Source of the DNA: CF-161 sp035263645
GTDB taxonomy: Bacteria > Chloroflexota > Dormibacteria > Dormibacterales > Dormibacteraceae
Direction of reading: 5' to 3'
DNA length: 12,671 nucleotides
Assembly: GCA_035263645.1 (NCBI GenBank)
Contig: DATFRD010000408.1
Coordinates: 1 to 12,671 of the forward strand
Below the pieces are notes generated by a model. That model worked only from the letters and a program-made list of their open reading frames with translations. It was not told the origin of the DNA and did no database searches. A program made the position numbers and the translations under genes. Below are positions 6,503 through 12,248 of the stretch, in pieces (position 1 is the stretch's first letter; each line of letters begins with the position of its first letter).

Positions 6503-7938
6503 GCGACCTCGTCGAGCGGCTGCGCTCGATCGCGGGCGCCGCGTACGTCCTCACCGGGCCCGCCGCTGAAGACTTCACCCACGACGCCACGTTCATGGAG
6601 CACTCGCTGCTCGCGGTCGTCCGCCCGGCGGACACGGCACAGGTCGCCGACGCCATCAGGGCCTGCGCCGCCGCCGGCGCCCCGGTCGTGGCCCGGGGGG
6701 CGGGGACCAGCCTGGTCGGCGGCCCCGTGCCGCTGGCCGGCGGCGTGGTGCTCAGCCTGGACCGCCTGACGACCCTGGAGATCGACGTGGCCAACACAGT
6801 CGCCGTCGCGGGCGCCGGCGTGATCACCAGGCAGCTGGACGAGGCCGCGAACGCCCACGGGCTGATGTACCCGCCGGACCCGGCCAGCGTCGAGCTGTCC
6901 ACGATCGGCGGCAACGTCGCCTGCAATTCGGGCGGCCTGCGCTGCGTCAAGTACGGGGTCACGGCCGACTACGTGGTCGGGCTCACGGTGGTGCTGGCCG
7001 ACGGCCAGGTGCTGCGGCTCGGGGGCCGGCTGCGCAAGCGGTCCTCCGGCTACCGCCTGCTCCACCTGTTCGTCGGCTCCGAGGGCACCCTGGGCGTGGT
7101 GACGGAGGTGATCGTGAAGCTGGTGCCGCTGCCCAGGCACCGGGCCACCGCCATGGTGGGCTTCCGGTCCGTCGAGGAGGCCGCGGCCGCGGTGTCGCGC
7201 ATGCTCTCCTCCGGGCACCTGCCCGCCGCGATCGAGCTCCTGGACCGCGGCGCGGTCGACCTCGTTCGGGACCGGCTGCCGGCGGGCTTCGAGCCGGACC
7301 TGGACGCGGTCCTCGTCGTCGAGCAGGACGGCAGCGACGAGGAGCTGGTGCAGCAGGAGCTGCTCAGGATGGTCGAGCTGCTGGACGGCGTCGACAACCG
7401 GGTCGCACAGTCCAGCGCTGAGCGCGAGCGCCTCTGGGACGCCAGGCGCGGCTTCGGCAAGGTCCTGATGGGGATGCCGCACAGCTTCTTCGCGGAGGAC
7501 GTCGCCGTGCCGGTCGGCGCCATCCCGGAGATGGCGCGCCGGGTTGCTCGCCTGGCGGCCGAGACCGGGCTGGGCATCGTGACCGTCGGCCACGTCGGCG
7601 ACGGCAACCTGCACCCCACGATCATCTTCCGGGAGGACCAGCGGCACCTGGTGAGCCGGGCCGCCGCCCGCATCTTCCGTGACGCGCTCGAGCTGGGCGG
7701 CACGATCTCCGCCGAGCACGGCCTGGGCGCGCTCAAGCGGGACTACGCCGAGGAGGAGCACGGGCCGCTGGCCCTGGGCCTGATGCGCCGGCTGAAGCAG
7801 ACCCTCGACCCGCTGGGCATCCTGAACCCGCACAAGGTGCTCCCGGAGCGGCCCGCTGCCGACGACTTCCTGGACCGCATCCCGGGCTGGAACCCCGACC
7901 CGGAGCGGCGGGCGCGCCGGGCCGAGGCCGGCGTCTAG
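6499..7938 (+). CDS. FAD-binding oxidase/dehydrogenase, GlcD-like (2-hydroxyacid type)
   Basis: This 479-aa flavoprotein has the PCMH-type FAD domain followed by the FAD-linked oxidase C-terminal domain of glycolate oxidase GlcD, D-lactate dehydrogenase and D-2-hydroxyglutarate dehydrogenase. Diagnostic stretches are ARGAGTSLVGG (65-75), STIGGNVACNSGGLRCVKYG (134-153), LFVGSEGTLGVVTEV (190-204), the metal and substrate motif HVGDGNLHP (365-373) and GGTISAEHGLGALK (400-413), then LDPLGILNPHKVLP (436-449). Such enzymes oxidise D-2-hydroxyacids to 2-oxoacids. GlcE and GlcF partners are not adjacent, so a stand-alone lactate or hydroxyacid dehydrogenase is possible. TTG 6499 is chosen because GGGAG lies 8 nt upstream and no ATG in frame precedes the FAD domain. 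The gene ends 6 bases from the oppositely oriented metallophosphoesterase. Confidence 0.93.
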   Translation: MSDLVERLRSIAGAAYVLTGPAAEDFTHDATFMEHSLLAVVRPADTAQVADAIRACAAAGAPVVARGAGTSLVGGPVPLAGGVVLSLDRLTTLEIDVANTVAVAGAGVITRQLDEAANAHGLMYPPDPASVELSTIGGNVACNSGGLRCVKYGVTADYVVGLTVVLADGQVLRLGGRLRKRSSGYRLLHLFVGSEGTLGVVTEVIVKLVPLPRHRATAMVGFRSVEEAAAAVSRMLSSGHLPAAIELLDRGAVDLVRDRLPAGFEPDLDAVLVVEQDGSDEELVQQELLRMVELLDGVDNRVAQSSAERERLWDARRGFGKVLMGMPHSFFAEDVAVPVGAIPEMARRVARLAAETGLGIVTVGHVGDGNLHPTIIFREDQRHLVSRAAARIFRDALELGGTISAEHGLGALKRDYAEEEHGPLALGLMRRLKQTLDPLGILNPHKVLPERPAADDFLDRIPGWNPDPERRARRAEAGV

Positions 7939-7944
7939 ACCTGT

Positions 7945-8646
7945 CTAGGAGCGCGGCGGGGCAGTGAAGCTGCCCGATCGCAGCCAGCCGGCGTAGCCGG
8001 CCGCGTTCGGATAGCCCATGGCCAGCAGGTCGGCGGCGACCCGCTCCACGTCGTAGACGACCCTCCGGTGCTCCACGCTCCCGTCCTCGACCACGACGTA
8101 GGTCGCGCGCACGTCGCCGTCCAGGGACAGGCTGAGGCTGCCGCTGTTGACGACGGTCAGGCCGTCCAGCCGGCGGACGTACGCATGGTGGATGTGGCCG
8201 TAGACGGCGACCGGGACGCCGAGCGGGCCATACGTCTCGCGGAGCACGTCGTCGGGGGCGTCGTGACCCACCATCGCCCAGCAGTCGCCCGGGACAGAGT
8301 GGACGAGCGCGATGCCCTCGCCCCGCCACTCCAGCGGCTGGCGGGTAAGCCAGGCGACGCGCTCGGGGCCCAGCATCTCCCGGCTGCGGGCCGCCGCCTG
8401 CGCCACGAAGCCGCGCACCTGTTCACGGCTCGTCGGCTCGTCGGCGAGGACGGCGTCGGTGTTGCCGAGGACGCCCGGCCAGCCGAGCTCGCGGACCCGG
8501 TCGACCACCTCGGTCGGGTGGGGGCCGCCCAGCGCCAGGTCACCGCCCTGGACGACCAGGCCGGGGCGGACCTCGCCGAGGTCGGCCAGGACGGCCTCGA
8601 GTGCGGGCAGGTTGCCGTGGACGTCGGAGACGATCGCGATCCGCAT
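7945..8646 (-). CDS. Metallophosphoesterase, YfcE/MPP superfamily
   Basis: This 233-aa calcineurin-like phosphoesterase has all dinuclear-metal motifs: SDVHGN with Asp8 and His10, GGDLALGG with Asp36, GNTD with Asn62, LVHS with His116, and GHIHHAY with His151 and His153. It ends in a short C-terminal extension around DVERVAADLLAMGYPNAAGYAGWL. Members hydrolyse phosphodiester or phosphomonoester bonds; the natural substrate is unknown. ATG 8646 is chosen because MRIAIVSD begins the first beta strand directly, and a TAGTGT -10 box lies 7 nt upstream. The GTG at 8655 overlaps that box and would add only three residues. Its 3' end nearly abuts the FAD oxidase, and its 5' end is divergent from the glycosyltransferase. 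Confidence 0.92.
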   Translation of the reverse strand: MRIAIVSDVHGNLPALEAVLADLGEVRPGLVVQGGDLALGGPHPTEVVDRVRELGWPGVLGNTDAVLADEPTSREQVRGFVAQAAARSREMLGPERVAWLTRQPLEWRGEGIALVHSVPGDCWAMVGHDAPDDVLRETYGPLGVPVAVYGHIHHAYVRRLDGLTVVNSGSLSLSLDGDVRATYVVVEDGSVEHRRVVYDVERVAADLLAMGYPNAAGYAGWLRSGSFTAPPRS

Positions 8647-8653
8647 CGCCGAC

Positions 8654-8659
8654 ACACTA
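8654..8659 (-). promoter_or_regulatory. Leaderless-type -10 element of the metallophosphoesterase
   Basis: On the minus strand TAGTGT is followed by GTCGGCG (7 nt) and ATG 8646. No purine-rich ribosome site is present, so this spacing decides the start in favour of 8646 over the GTG at 8655. Confidence 0.45.
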
Positions 8660-8704
8660 CGCCGGCGCTGCCCGCGTCGCGGACCCTCCCGGGGGGAATG
8701 GCTG

Positions 8705-8719
8705 CCCGCCCGCGGCGGG
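8705..8719. promoter_or_regulatory. Inverted repeat just upstream of the glycosyltransferase -10 box
   Basis: CCCGCC-CGC-GGCGGG is a perfect 6-bp stem with a 3-base centre, ending 9 bases before the TACGAT box and thus about where a -35 site would lie. It could be an operator for the divergent pair. In sequence this GC-rich it may be chance. Confidence 0.25.
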
Positions 8720-8728
8720 GGCCGTCAG

Positions 8729-8734
8729 TACGAT
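8729..8734 (+). promoter_or_regulatory. -10 element of the glycosyltransferase gene
   Basis: TACGAT is followed by ATGGCGCG (8 nt) and GTG 8743. The ATG directly after the box opens only a three-codon frame ending in TGA. The spacing supports a near-leaderless message beginning at the GTG. Confidence 0.42.
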
Positions 8735-8742
8735 ATGGCGCG

Positions 8743-10872
8743 GTGATCGCGGAGCTCCTGATCTACTTCGCGCTGCTGTCTCTCGCGACCACGGTCCTGG
8801 TGCTGCTCCCCGGCCTGGTGCGGGTCCGCGCCTGGCTGGGCCTGCCGCTGGGAGCCGTGGCTGCTGCAGCCGCCAGCTTCGGGCTGCTGCAGCTCACGGG
8901 CGACCTGGCGGCAGCCCAGTTCCTGGCCGTCTGGGCGGTGCTGTTCGGCGTCGTTGCCCGCCTGCTCCTCCAGCGCTGGAGCTACCTCGCCTCGCTGGCC
9001 ATGGCGAGCGTGACCTTCGCGGGCCTCTTCTACCTCGTGTACTCGGTGCTGGCCGCGGCCGCGGACCCACTGGGGCCCGTCGTCTGGCTGGGCAGCGTCC
9101 TGCTGCTCCTCCTGGAGATCGCCGCCTTCCTGCTCACGCTCTCCTATGCCTACGAGGTCCTCGACGTGCTCAGCCAGCGGCCCGTGCCGCAGCACCCGCT
9201 CGACCCGTACTACCAGCCGCTGGTGGCGATCCAGGTCCCGACCTACAACGAGCCGGTCGAGGTCGTGAGCCGGACGCTGGAGTCGCTGGCCGCCCTCGAC
9301 TATCCGCGCTACCTGGTCCAGGTCGTGGACAACAACACCAGCGACCAGGTGGTGTGGCGGCCCCTCGAGGCCCTCTGCCAGACCTTCGGCCCCCGGTTCC
9401 AGTTCATCCACCTGGAGCCCTGGCCGGGGTACAAGGCAGGCGCGCTCAACGAGGCCACCCGCCGCCTGCCGGCCGAGGTCGAGGTCATCGCGATCGTCGA
9501 CGCCGACTACGTGGTCGACCCGGCGTTCCTGCGCGACACCGTCGGCCACTTCGCGGACCCCACGGTGGCGTTCGTGCAGACGCCGCAGCACTACCGCGAC
9601 TGGGAGGACGACCGCTACCTGCGCGGCCTGTTCTACAGCTACCGCTACTTCTTCGACGTGACCATGCCGGCCCGGGCCCACCGCAACGCCATCATCTTCG
9701 CCGGCACGATGGGCCTGATCCGGCGGTCGGTCCTGGAGCAGATCGGGGGCTGGAGCACGAAGACGGTCACCGAGGACGCCGAGGCCAGCCTGCGGATGCT
9801 CGGCGCCGGCTACGCGGGGGTGTACGAGCCGCGCCCGTACGGGGAGGGCCTGATGCCGCTCACCTTCGACGGGCTGAAGAAGCAGCGCTTCCGCTGGGCG
9901 CTGGGTGGCGTCCAGATCCTCCGCATGCACTGGCGCGAGCTGCTCCCCGTGTGGCCGCACCGCCTCCGGCTGACGGCGGCCCAGCGGATGCACTACCTCC
10001 TCGGGAGCGTCCAGTGGTTCGGCGACCTCCTCACAGCCGTCTTCACGATCCTGCTCCTGCTGACCGTGGCAGTGATAGCCGTCCATCACCGCCTGCCCGT
10101 GCGCGCGATCCTGGGCCCGCTGGCCGTGGTGCCGCTGCTGTTCCTGGTGACCGGGGTGGCGAGGGCGCTCTGGGCCATCCGGGCCACCGCCCGGTGCTCC
10201 TTCGGGGACGCGATCCGCTGCCTGCGCTGCTGGTTCGCGCTGAGCTGGGTGGTCGCGCTGGCCTGCGTGCGGGGCATGGCCAGGCGGGAGGCGGCGTTCC
10301 TGCGCACGCCGAAGCGGAAGGAGGGACAGTCGGTCTGGCAGGCGATCCGGTCGTCGCGGATGGAGACCACCATCGCCGTCCTCGCCGCCGCCGGCGCCGT
10401 CGTGGTCCTCCTCTCCGTGGTCTCGGTGGGAACGGGGGTGCTGGCCATCCTGCTGATCTGGCTGGCCTACCTCTACTCGAGCGCGCCCTGGGCCAGTTTC
10501 GCCGCCGAGGGCATCAAGCTCACGCCTCTGCGGCGGGCCTACCGGCGCTCGTCCCAGAGCACGGGCGACTGGCCGGAGCGAAGGGGGCCGTCGGCGCTCT
10601 GGCTCCTGGTGCCGGCGGGCGTCGGGGGCGCGGCGGTGGCGGCGGCGGCGCTGCTGCTCAGCCCCCAGGCCCCGACGCGGTCCTCGCCCCCCGCGGACCT
10701 GCCCCAGATCCAGGCGCAGGTGCCGGCCATCGGTCCCACGAGCACGCCGACCCCGAGGCCGACGCCGTCTCCGACCCCGACTGCCACGCCGACGCCCACG
10801 CCCACGCCGACGCCCCGACCCACCCCAACGCCCACGGTGGCGACCGGGCCCAGGCAGGGCGGGGCGCCCTGA
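8743..10872 (+). CDS. Membrane family-2 glycosyltransferase (cellulose synthase-like) with Thr-Pro tail
   Basis: This 709-aa protein combines N-terminal membrane segments (about 4-24, 33-52, 58-78, 84-106, 113-138), a cytosolic GT2 domain (about 155-400) and further membrane segments (about 425-447, 455-475, 495-510, 543-580, 618-639). Catalytic motifs are VVDNNTSD (Asp196), DAD (253-255), TED (343-345) and QRFRW (381-385), the D,D,D,QxxRW set of processive beta-glycan synthases. A polysaccharide or glycolipid product made from a nucleotide sugar and passed through the membrane is likely; the sugar is unknown. After the last membrane segment comes a 70-residue tail almost wholly Thr, Pro, Ser and Arg in TP repeats (666-698). 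No PilZ domain is seen. GTG 8743 fits the TACGAT box. ATG 8698, adding a basic 15-residue start, is an alternative. Confidence 0.9.
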   Translation: MIAELLIYFALLSLATTVLVLLPGLVRVRAWLGLPLGAVAAAAASFGLLQLTGDLAAAQFLAVWAVLFGVVARLLLQRWSYLASLAMASVTFAGLFYLVYSVLAAAADPLGPVVWLGSVLLLLLEIAAFLLTLSYAYEVLDVLSQRPVPQHPLDPYYQPLVAIQVPTYNEPVEVVSRTLESLAALDYPRYLVQVVDNNTSDQVVWRPLEALCQTFGPRFQFIHLEPWPGYKAGALNEATRRLPAEVEVIAIVDADYVVDPAFLRDTVGHFADPTVAFVQTPQHYRDWEDDRYLRGLFYSYRYFFDVTMPARAHRNAIIFAGTMGLIRRSVLEQIGGWSTKTVTEDAEASLRMLGAGYAGVYEPRPYGEGLMPLTFDGLKKQRFRWALGGVQILRMHWRELLPVWPHRLRLTAAQRMHYLLGSVQWFGDLLTAVFTILLLLTVAVIAVHHRLPVRAILGPLAVVPLLFLVTGVARALWAIRATARCSFGDAIRCLRCWFALSWVVALACVRGMARREAAFLRTPKRKEGQSVWQAIRSSRMETTIAVLAAAGAVVVLLSVVSVGTGVLAILLIWLAYLYSSAPWASFAAEGIKLTPLRRAYRRSSQSTGDWPERRGPSALWLLVPAGVGGAAVAAAALLLSPQAPTRSSPPADLPQIQAQVPAIGPTSTPTPRPTPSPTPTATPTPTPTPTPRPTPTPTVATGPRQGGAP
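10738..10836 (+). repeat. Low-complexity Thr-Pro coding repeat (period about 6 bases)
   Basis: ACGCCG and ACGCCC units, with CCGACC variants, recur through these 99 bases and encode the alternating Thr-Pro tail of the glycosyltransferase. Thr-Pro-rich linkers are typical of extracytoplasmic, often glycosylated, spacers and are frequent in Chloroflexota proteins (general knowledge). The tract is prone to slippage, so length may vary among strains. Confidence 0.8.
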
Positions 10873-10979
10873 CGCCGGCAGCCCCGACGCGCCCCCGCCG
10901 CTGCGCCACAATAGCGGCGCACCGGGAGGTGCCGGGGTGGGCCGCCGGAGCCCGTCCCGCCGCACGAGGAGGACGACGT

Positions 10980-11198
10980 TTGGCTGGCTTCGAACAGGAC
11001 ATCAGGCCCCTGTTCCGCGAGTACGACCGGAACGAGATGGAGTGGGCCTTCGACCTCTGGAGCCATGAGGACGTGCGGGAGAACGCCGGGGCGATCCTCG
11101 AACGGCTGGAGGCTGGCGACATGCCCTGCGACGGCGCCTGGACGGAGGAGCAGATCGAGACGTTCCGGCATTGGCTCCGCGAGGGCATGGCGCCCTAG
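10980..11198 (+). CDS. 72-aa protein resembling a cytochrome c end without haem motif
   Basis: The start is TTG 10980, fixed by AGGAGG exactly 7 nt upstream. The product begins AGFEQDIRPLFREYDR after the start, continues with WAFDLWSHEDVRENA and ends LEAGDMPCDGAWTEEQIETF, then RHWLREGMAP. The opening F-x-x-D-I-R-P-L-F and the closing G-x-M-P-x-D-G-x-W then F-x-x-W-L-x-x-G recall the two ends of class I cytochrome c-like domains, but no CXXCH haem site exists. I believe similar short proteins occur in actinobacteria, with no function known to me. It is acidic, soluble, with no signal peptide. It follows the glycosyltransferase by 107 bases that hold no other gene and only a weak CACAAT -10-like site. 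Function unknown. Confidence 0.75.
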   Translation: MAGFEQDIRPLFREYDRNEMEWAFDLWSHEDVRENAGAILERLEAGDMPCDGAWTEEQIETFRHWLREGMAP

Positions 11199-11208
11199 CG
11201 GCGCCCTC

Positions 11209-11226
11209 GCGGCGCCCCGGCGCCGC
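11209..11226 (+). terminator. Strong GC hairpin after the 72-aa gene
   Basis: GCGGCGCC-CC-GGCGCCGC forms a perfect 8-bp stem with a 2-base centre, starting 11 bases beyond the stop codon. There is no T-tract. It would suit the U-less hairpin terminators proposed for GC-rich actinobacteria, or simply protect the 3' end of the mRNA. Confidence 0.35.
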
Positions 11227-11281
11227 CCGGTCTCGGCCGGTGCACTGCCCGCGCAAGGACACTTCGCGCCGTATCGACGGC

Positions 11282-11287
11282 CTATGC
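11282..11287 (+). promoter_or_regulatory. -10 element for the 80-aa orphan gene
   Basis: TATGCT is a good -10 match in the 137-base spacer. Transcription would begin near 11294, giving a leader of about 42 nt that contains the AGGAG ribosome site of the gene at 11336. No clear -35 box is seen. Confidence 0.42.
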
Positions 11288-11335
11288 TCAGGCTTCAAAC
11301 CGCACACGCGGAGGCGCCAGCGGCCAGGAGTGCCG

Positions 11336-11578
11336 ATGCCGAGTACGATCCCCATCCTTCGCGCCGGGCTCGTCTTCCAGGGCACGACGGCCTCGGGAGA
11401 CACCGTCCACCTCTGGGCGACGGACGGGTACTGGCATGCCGCTTACCACAAGGGGCGTCGGCTCACGACCGAGCCGGTGCCCGCCGACGCCATCCCGGCG
11501 CTGCTGGCCGCGTGGGGCGTCGAGCCGGTCGCCTGGATCAGCTGGCGGGCACCTCCGGCGGAGGACGGGGACCGATAA
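11336..11578 (+). CDS. 80-aa hypothetical protein
   Basis: I do not recognise this protein. ATG 11336 has AGGAG 5 nt upstream and a TATGCT promoter further back, so expression signals are good. The sequence begins MPSTIPILRAGLVFQG, has aromatic-rich HLWATDGYWHAAYHKGRRL (25-43), then PADAIPALLAAWGVEPVAWISW (49-70) and a polar end. The pattern suggests a small beta-hairpin part followed by one helix. There is no signal peptide, Cys or metal motif. A 77-bp repeat begins 3 bases after its stop codon. Confidence 0.65.
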   Translation: MPSTIPILRAGLVFQGTTASGDTVHLWATDGYWHAAYHKGRRLTTEPVPADAIPALLAAWGVEPVAWISWRAPPAEDGDR

Positions 11579-11581
11579 GGG

Positions 11582-11658
11582 GTCGTGCCGGTCGCGGTCG
11601 CTGCGGCGGGCCGACTGGCCGAGGCGGTCCGCGCGGCATGCTGCCCGGGGAGCCGACC
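11582..11658 (+). repeat. 77-bp direct repeat, copy 1
   Basis: This copy matches 12141-12217 at 73 of 77 positions by direct comparison. It begins GTCGTGCCGGTCGCGGTCGC and ends CTGCCCGGGGAGCCGACC. It contains a GGCC-GACT-GGCC stem. It starts right after the stop codon of the 80-aa orphan gene and bounds the left of a 636-base segment. Confidence 0.9.
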
Positions 11659-11739
11659 GGGGCTGAGCCGCGCATGCACATGCCCTGTCGAGCCCGGGCT
11701 CCGGGCTCCGCCGGCGGGGGCCGGTCGGGCCCACGCCAA

Positions 11740-11762
11740 GCCCGGCACGACCGGGGCCTTTT
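11740..11762 (+). terminator. Rho-independent terminator candidate
   Basis: GCCCGG-CACGA-CCGGGGC, with one bulged G, is followed by CTTTT. A longer alternative stem pairs GGCCGGTCG (11719-11727) with CGACCGGGGCC (11748-11758). It lies between the convergent 80-aa and 73-aa genes and reads in the plus direction. The following CTTTTAAAAG palindrome and CCTTTT/AAAAGG pair could help stop minus-strand transcripts. The rest of the spacer (11659-11861) holds GAGCCCGGGCTC and GCATG-CA-CATGC palindromes and a GATGGTCCAC/GATGGTTCCAC repeat, but no gene I can support. Confidence 0.5.
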
Positions 11763-11861
11763 AAAAGCGGCTCCAAAAGGGTCTGGTGCATCTCTCCCGG
11801 GATGGATGGTCCACAATCCCGATGGTTCCACTATCACGTCCGGAGCCCGGGTCCGGGTTCG

Positions 11862-12083
11862 CTAGGGCTGGTCCTGCTCCAGTCGGCCGTCTCGTCCCAC
11901 CCGGTAGCGGGTCGTGATCGCCATCAGGTCCCACCCGGTGAGTCGGTCCCGGTAGCGAGCGACCCAGCGATCGAACGCCAGCGTCGCGTTCCGCTTCGTG
12001 TCCTTGTACTGGCGGGGCGACGCGCCGCCGGGCAGCTCGTAGGTTGGTCGGTCTTGCGGGCGTGTGGTTGCACTCCTGACCAT
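11862..12083 (-). CDS. 73-aa hypothetical protein inside the direct-repeat cassette
   Basis: I do not recognise this protein. ATG 12083 is chosen because an ideal TATTAT -10 box lies 6 nt ahead; a longer frame from 12119 would put the promoter inside the gene. The product starts MVRSATTRPQDRPTYELPGG, then PRQYKDTKRNATLAFDRWVARYRDRL, with a helix-like basic middle, and ends WDLMAITTRYRVGRDGRLEQDQP. It is basic and has no membrane segment; nucleic-acid binding is possible but unproven. It is enclosed by the two 77-bp repeats and reads against both neighbours. Composition is less GC-rich at its 5' end. Confidence 0.55.
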   Translation of the reverse strand: MVRSATTRPQDRPTYELPGGASPRQYKDTKRNATLAFDRWVARYRDRLTGWDLMAITTRYRVGRDGRLEQDQP

Positions 12084-12089
12084 GGCCAC

Positions 12090-12095
12090 ATAATA
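12090..12095 (-). promoter_or_regulatory. Consensus -10 element of the 73-aa gene
   Basis: On the minus strand TATTAT is followed by GTGGCC (6 nt) and ATG 12083. It is the best -10 match in the window and the clearest example of the leaderless arrangement. Confidence 0.6.
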
Positions 12096-12140
12096 CGCCG
12101 TGGAGGTGTGTGGTGGCACACCCCCTGGCGCCGAGTATCA

Positions 12141-12217
12141 GTCGTGCCGGTCGCGGTCGCTGCGGCGGGCCGACTGGCCCAGGCGGTCCCCTCGGCGTGC
12201 TGCCCGGGGAGCCGACC
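12141..12217 (+). repeat. 77-bp direct repeat, copy 2
   Basis: Same orientation as 11582-11658, with four substitutions. In this copy the internal stem is extended to GGGCC-GACT-GGCCC. It ends 31 bases before the crotonase start and so forms part of that gene's upstream region. Confidence 0.9.
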
Positions 12218-12236
12218 AGCTCGCCGTACCTTCCCC

Positions 12237-12242
12237 CATGCT
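12237..12242 (+). promoter_or_regulatory. Weak -10-like element of the crotonase gene
   Basis: CATGCT keeps the conserved A2 and T6 of a -10 box and stands 6 nt before ATG 12249. The upstream bases are pyrimidine-rich (TTCCCC), so a ribosome site is absent. TACCTT at 12227-12232 is an alternative box with a longer leader. Confidence 0.3.
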
Positions 12243-12248
12243 TTCCCC

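Noticed and set aside
5563..7833. 756-codon minus-strand frame that includes the hydrolase
   Set aside because: Only the part from 6351 downward has hydrolase motifs; the upstream part is antisense to the FAD oxidase. The -10 box and fold start support 6351.
10738..10836. Short tandem repeats that could suggest a CRISPR-like or satellite array
   Set aside because: Period is about 6 bases, in frame, and encodes Thr-Pro; there are no spacers.
8725..10965. Long minus-strand frame opposite the glycosyltransferase
   Set aside because: Low-complexity Arg/Gly/Gln/His-rich translation opposite a protein with full GT2 motifs; no start signals.
11837..11868. GGTTCG near the 73-aa gene end as a possible tRNA T-loop
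   Set aside because: No matching T-stem, anticodon arm or acceptor stem could be drawn on either strand.
12084..12119. Longer start for the 73-aa protein at 12119
   Set aside because: It would place the consensus TATTAT box inside the coding region, and no ribosome site was found for it.
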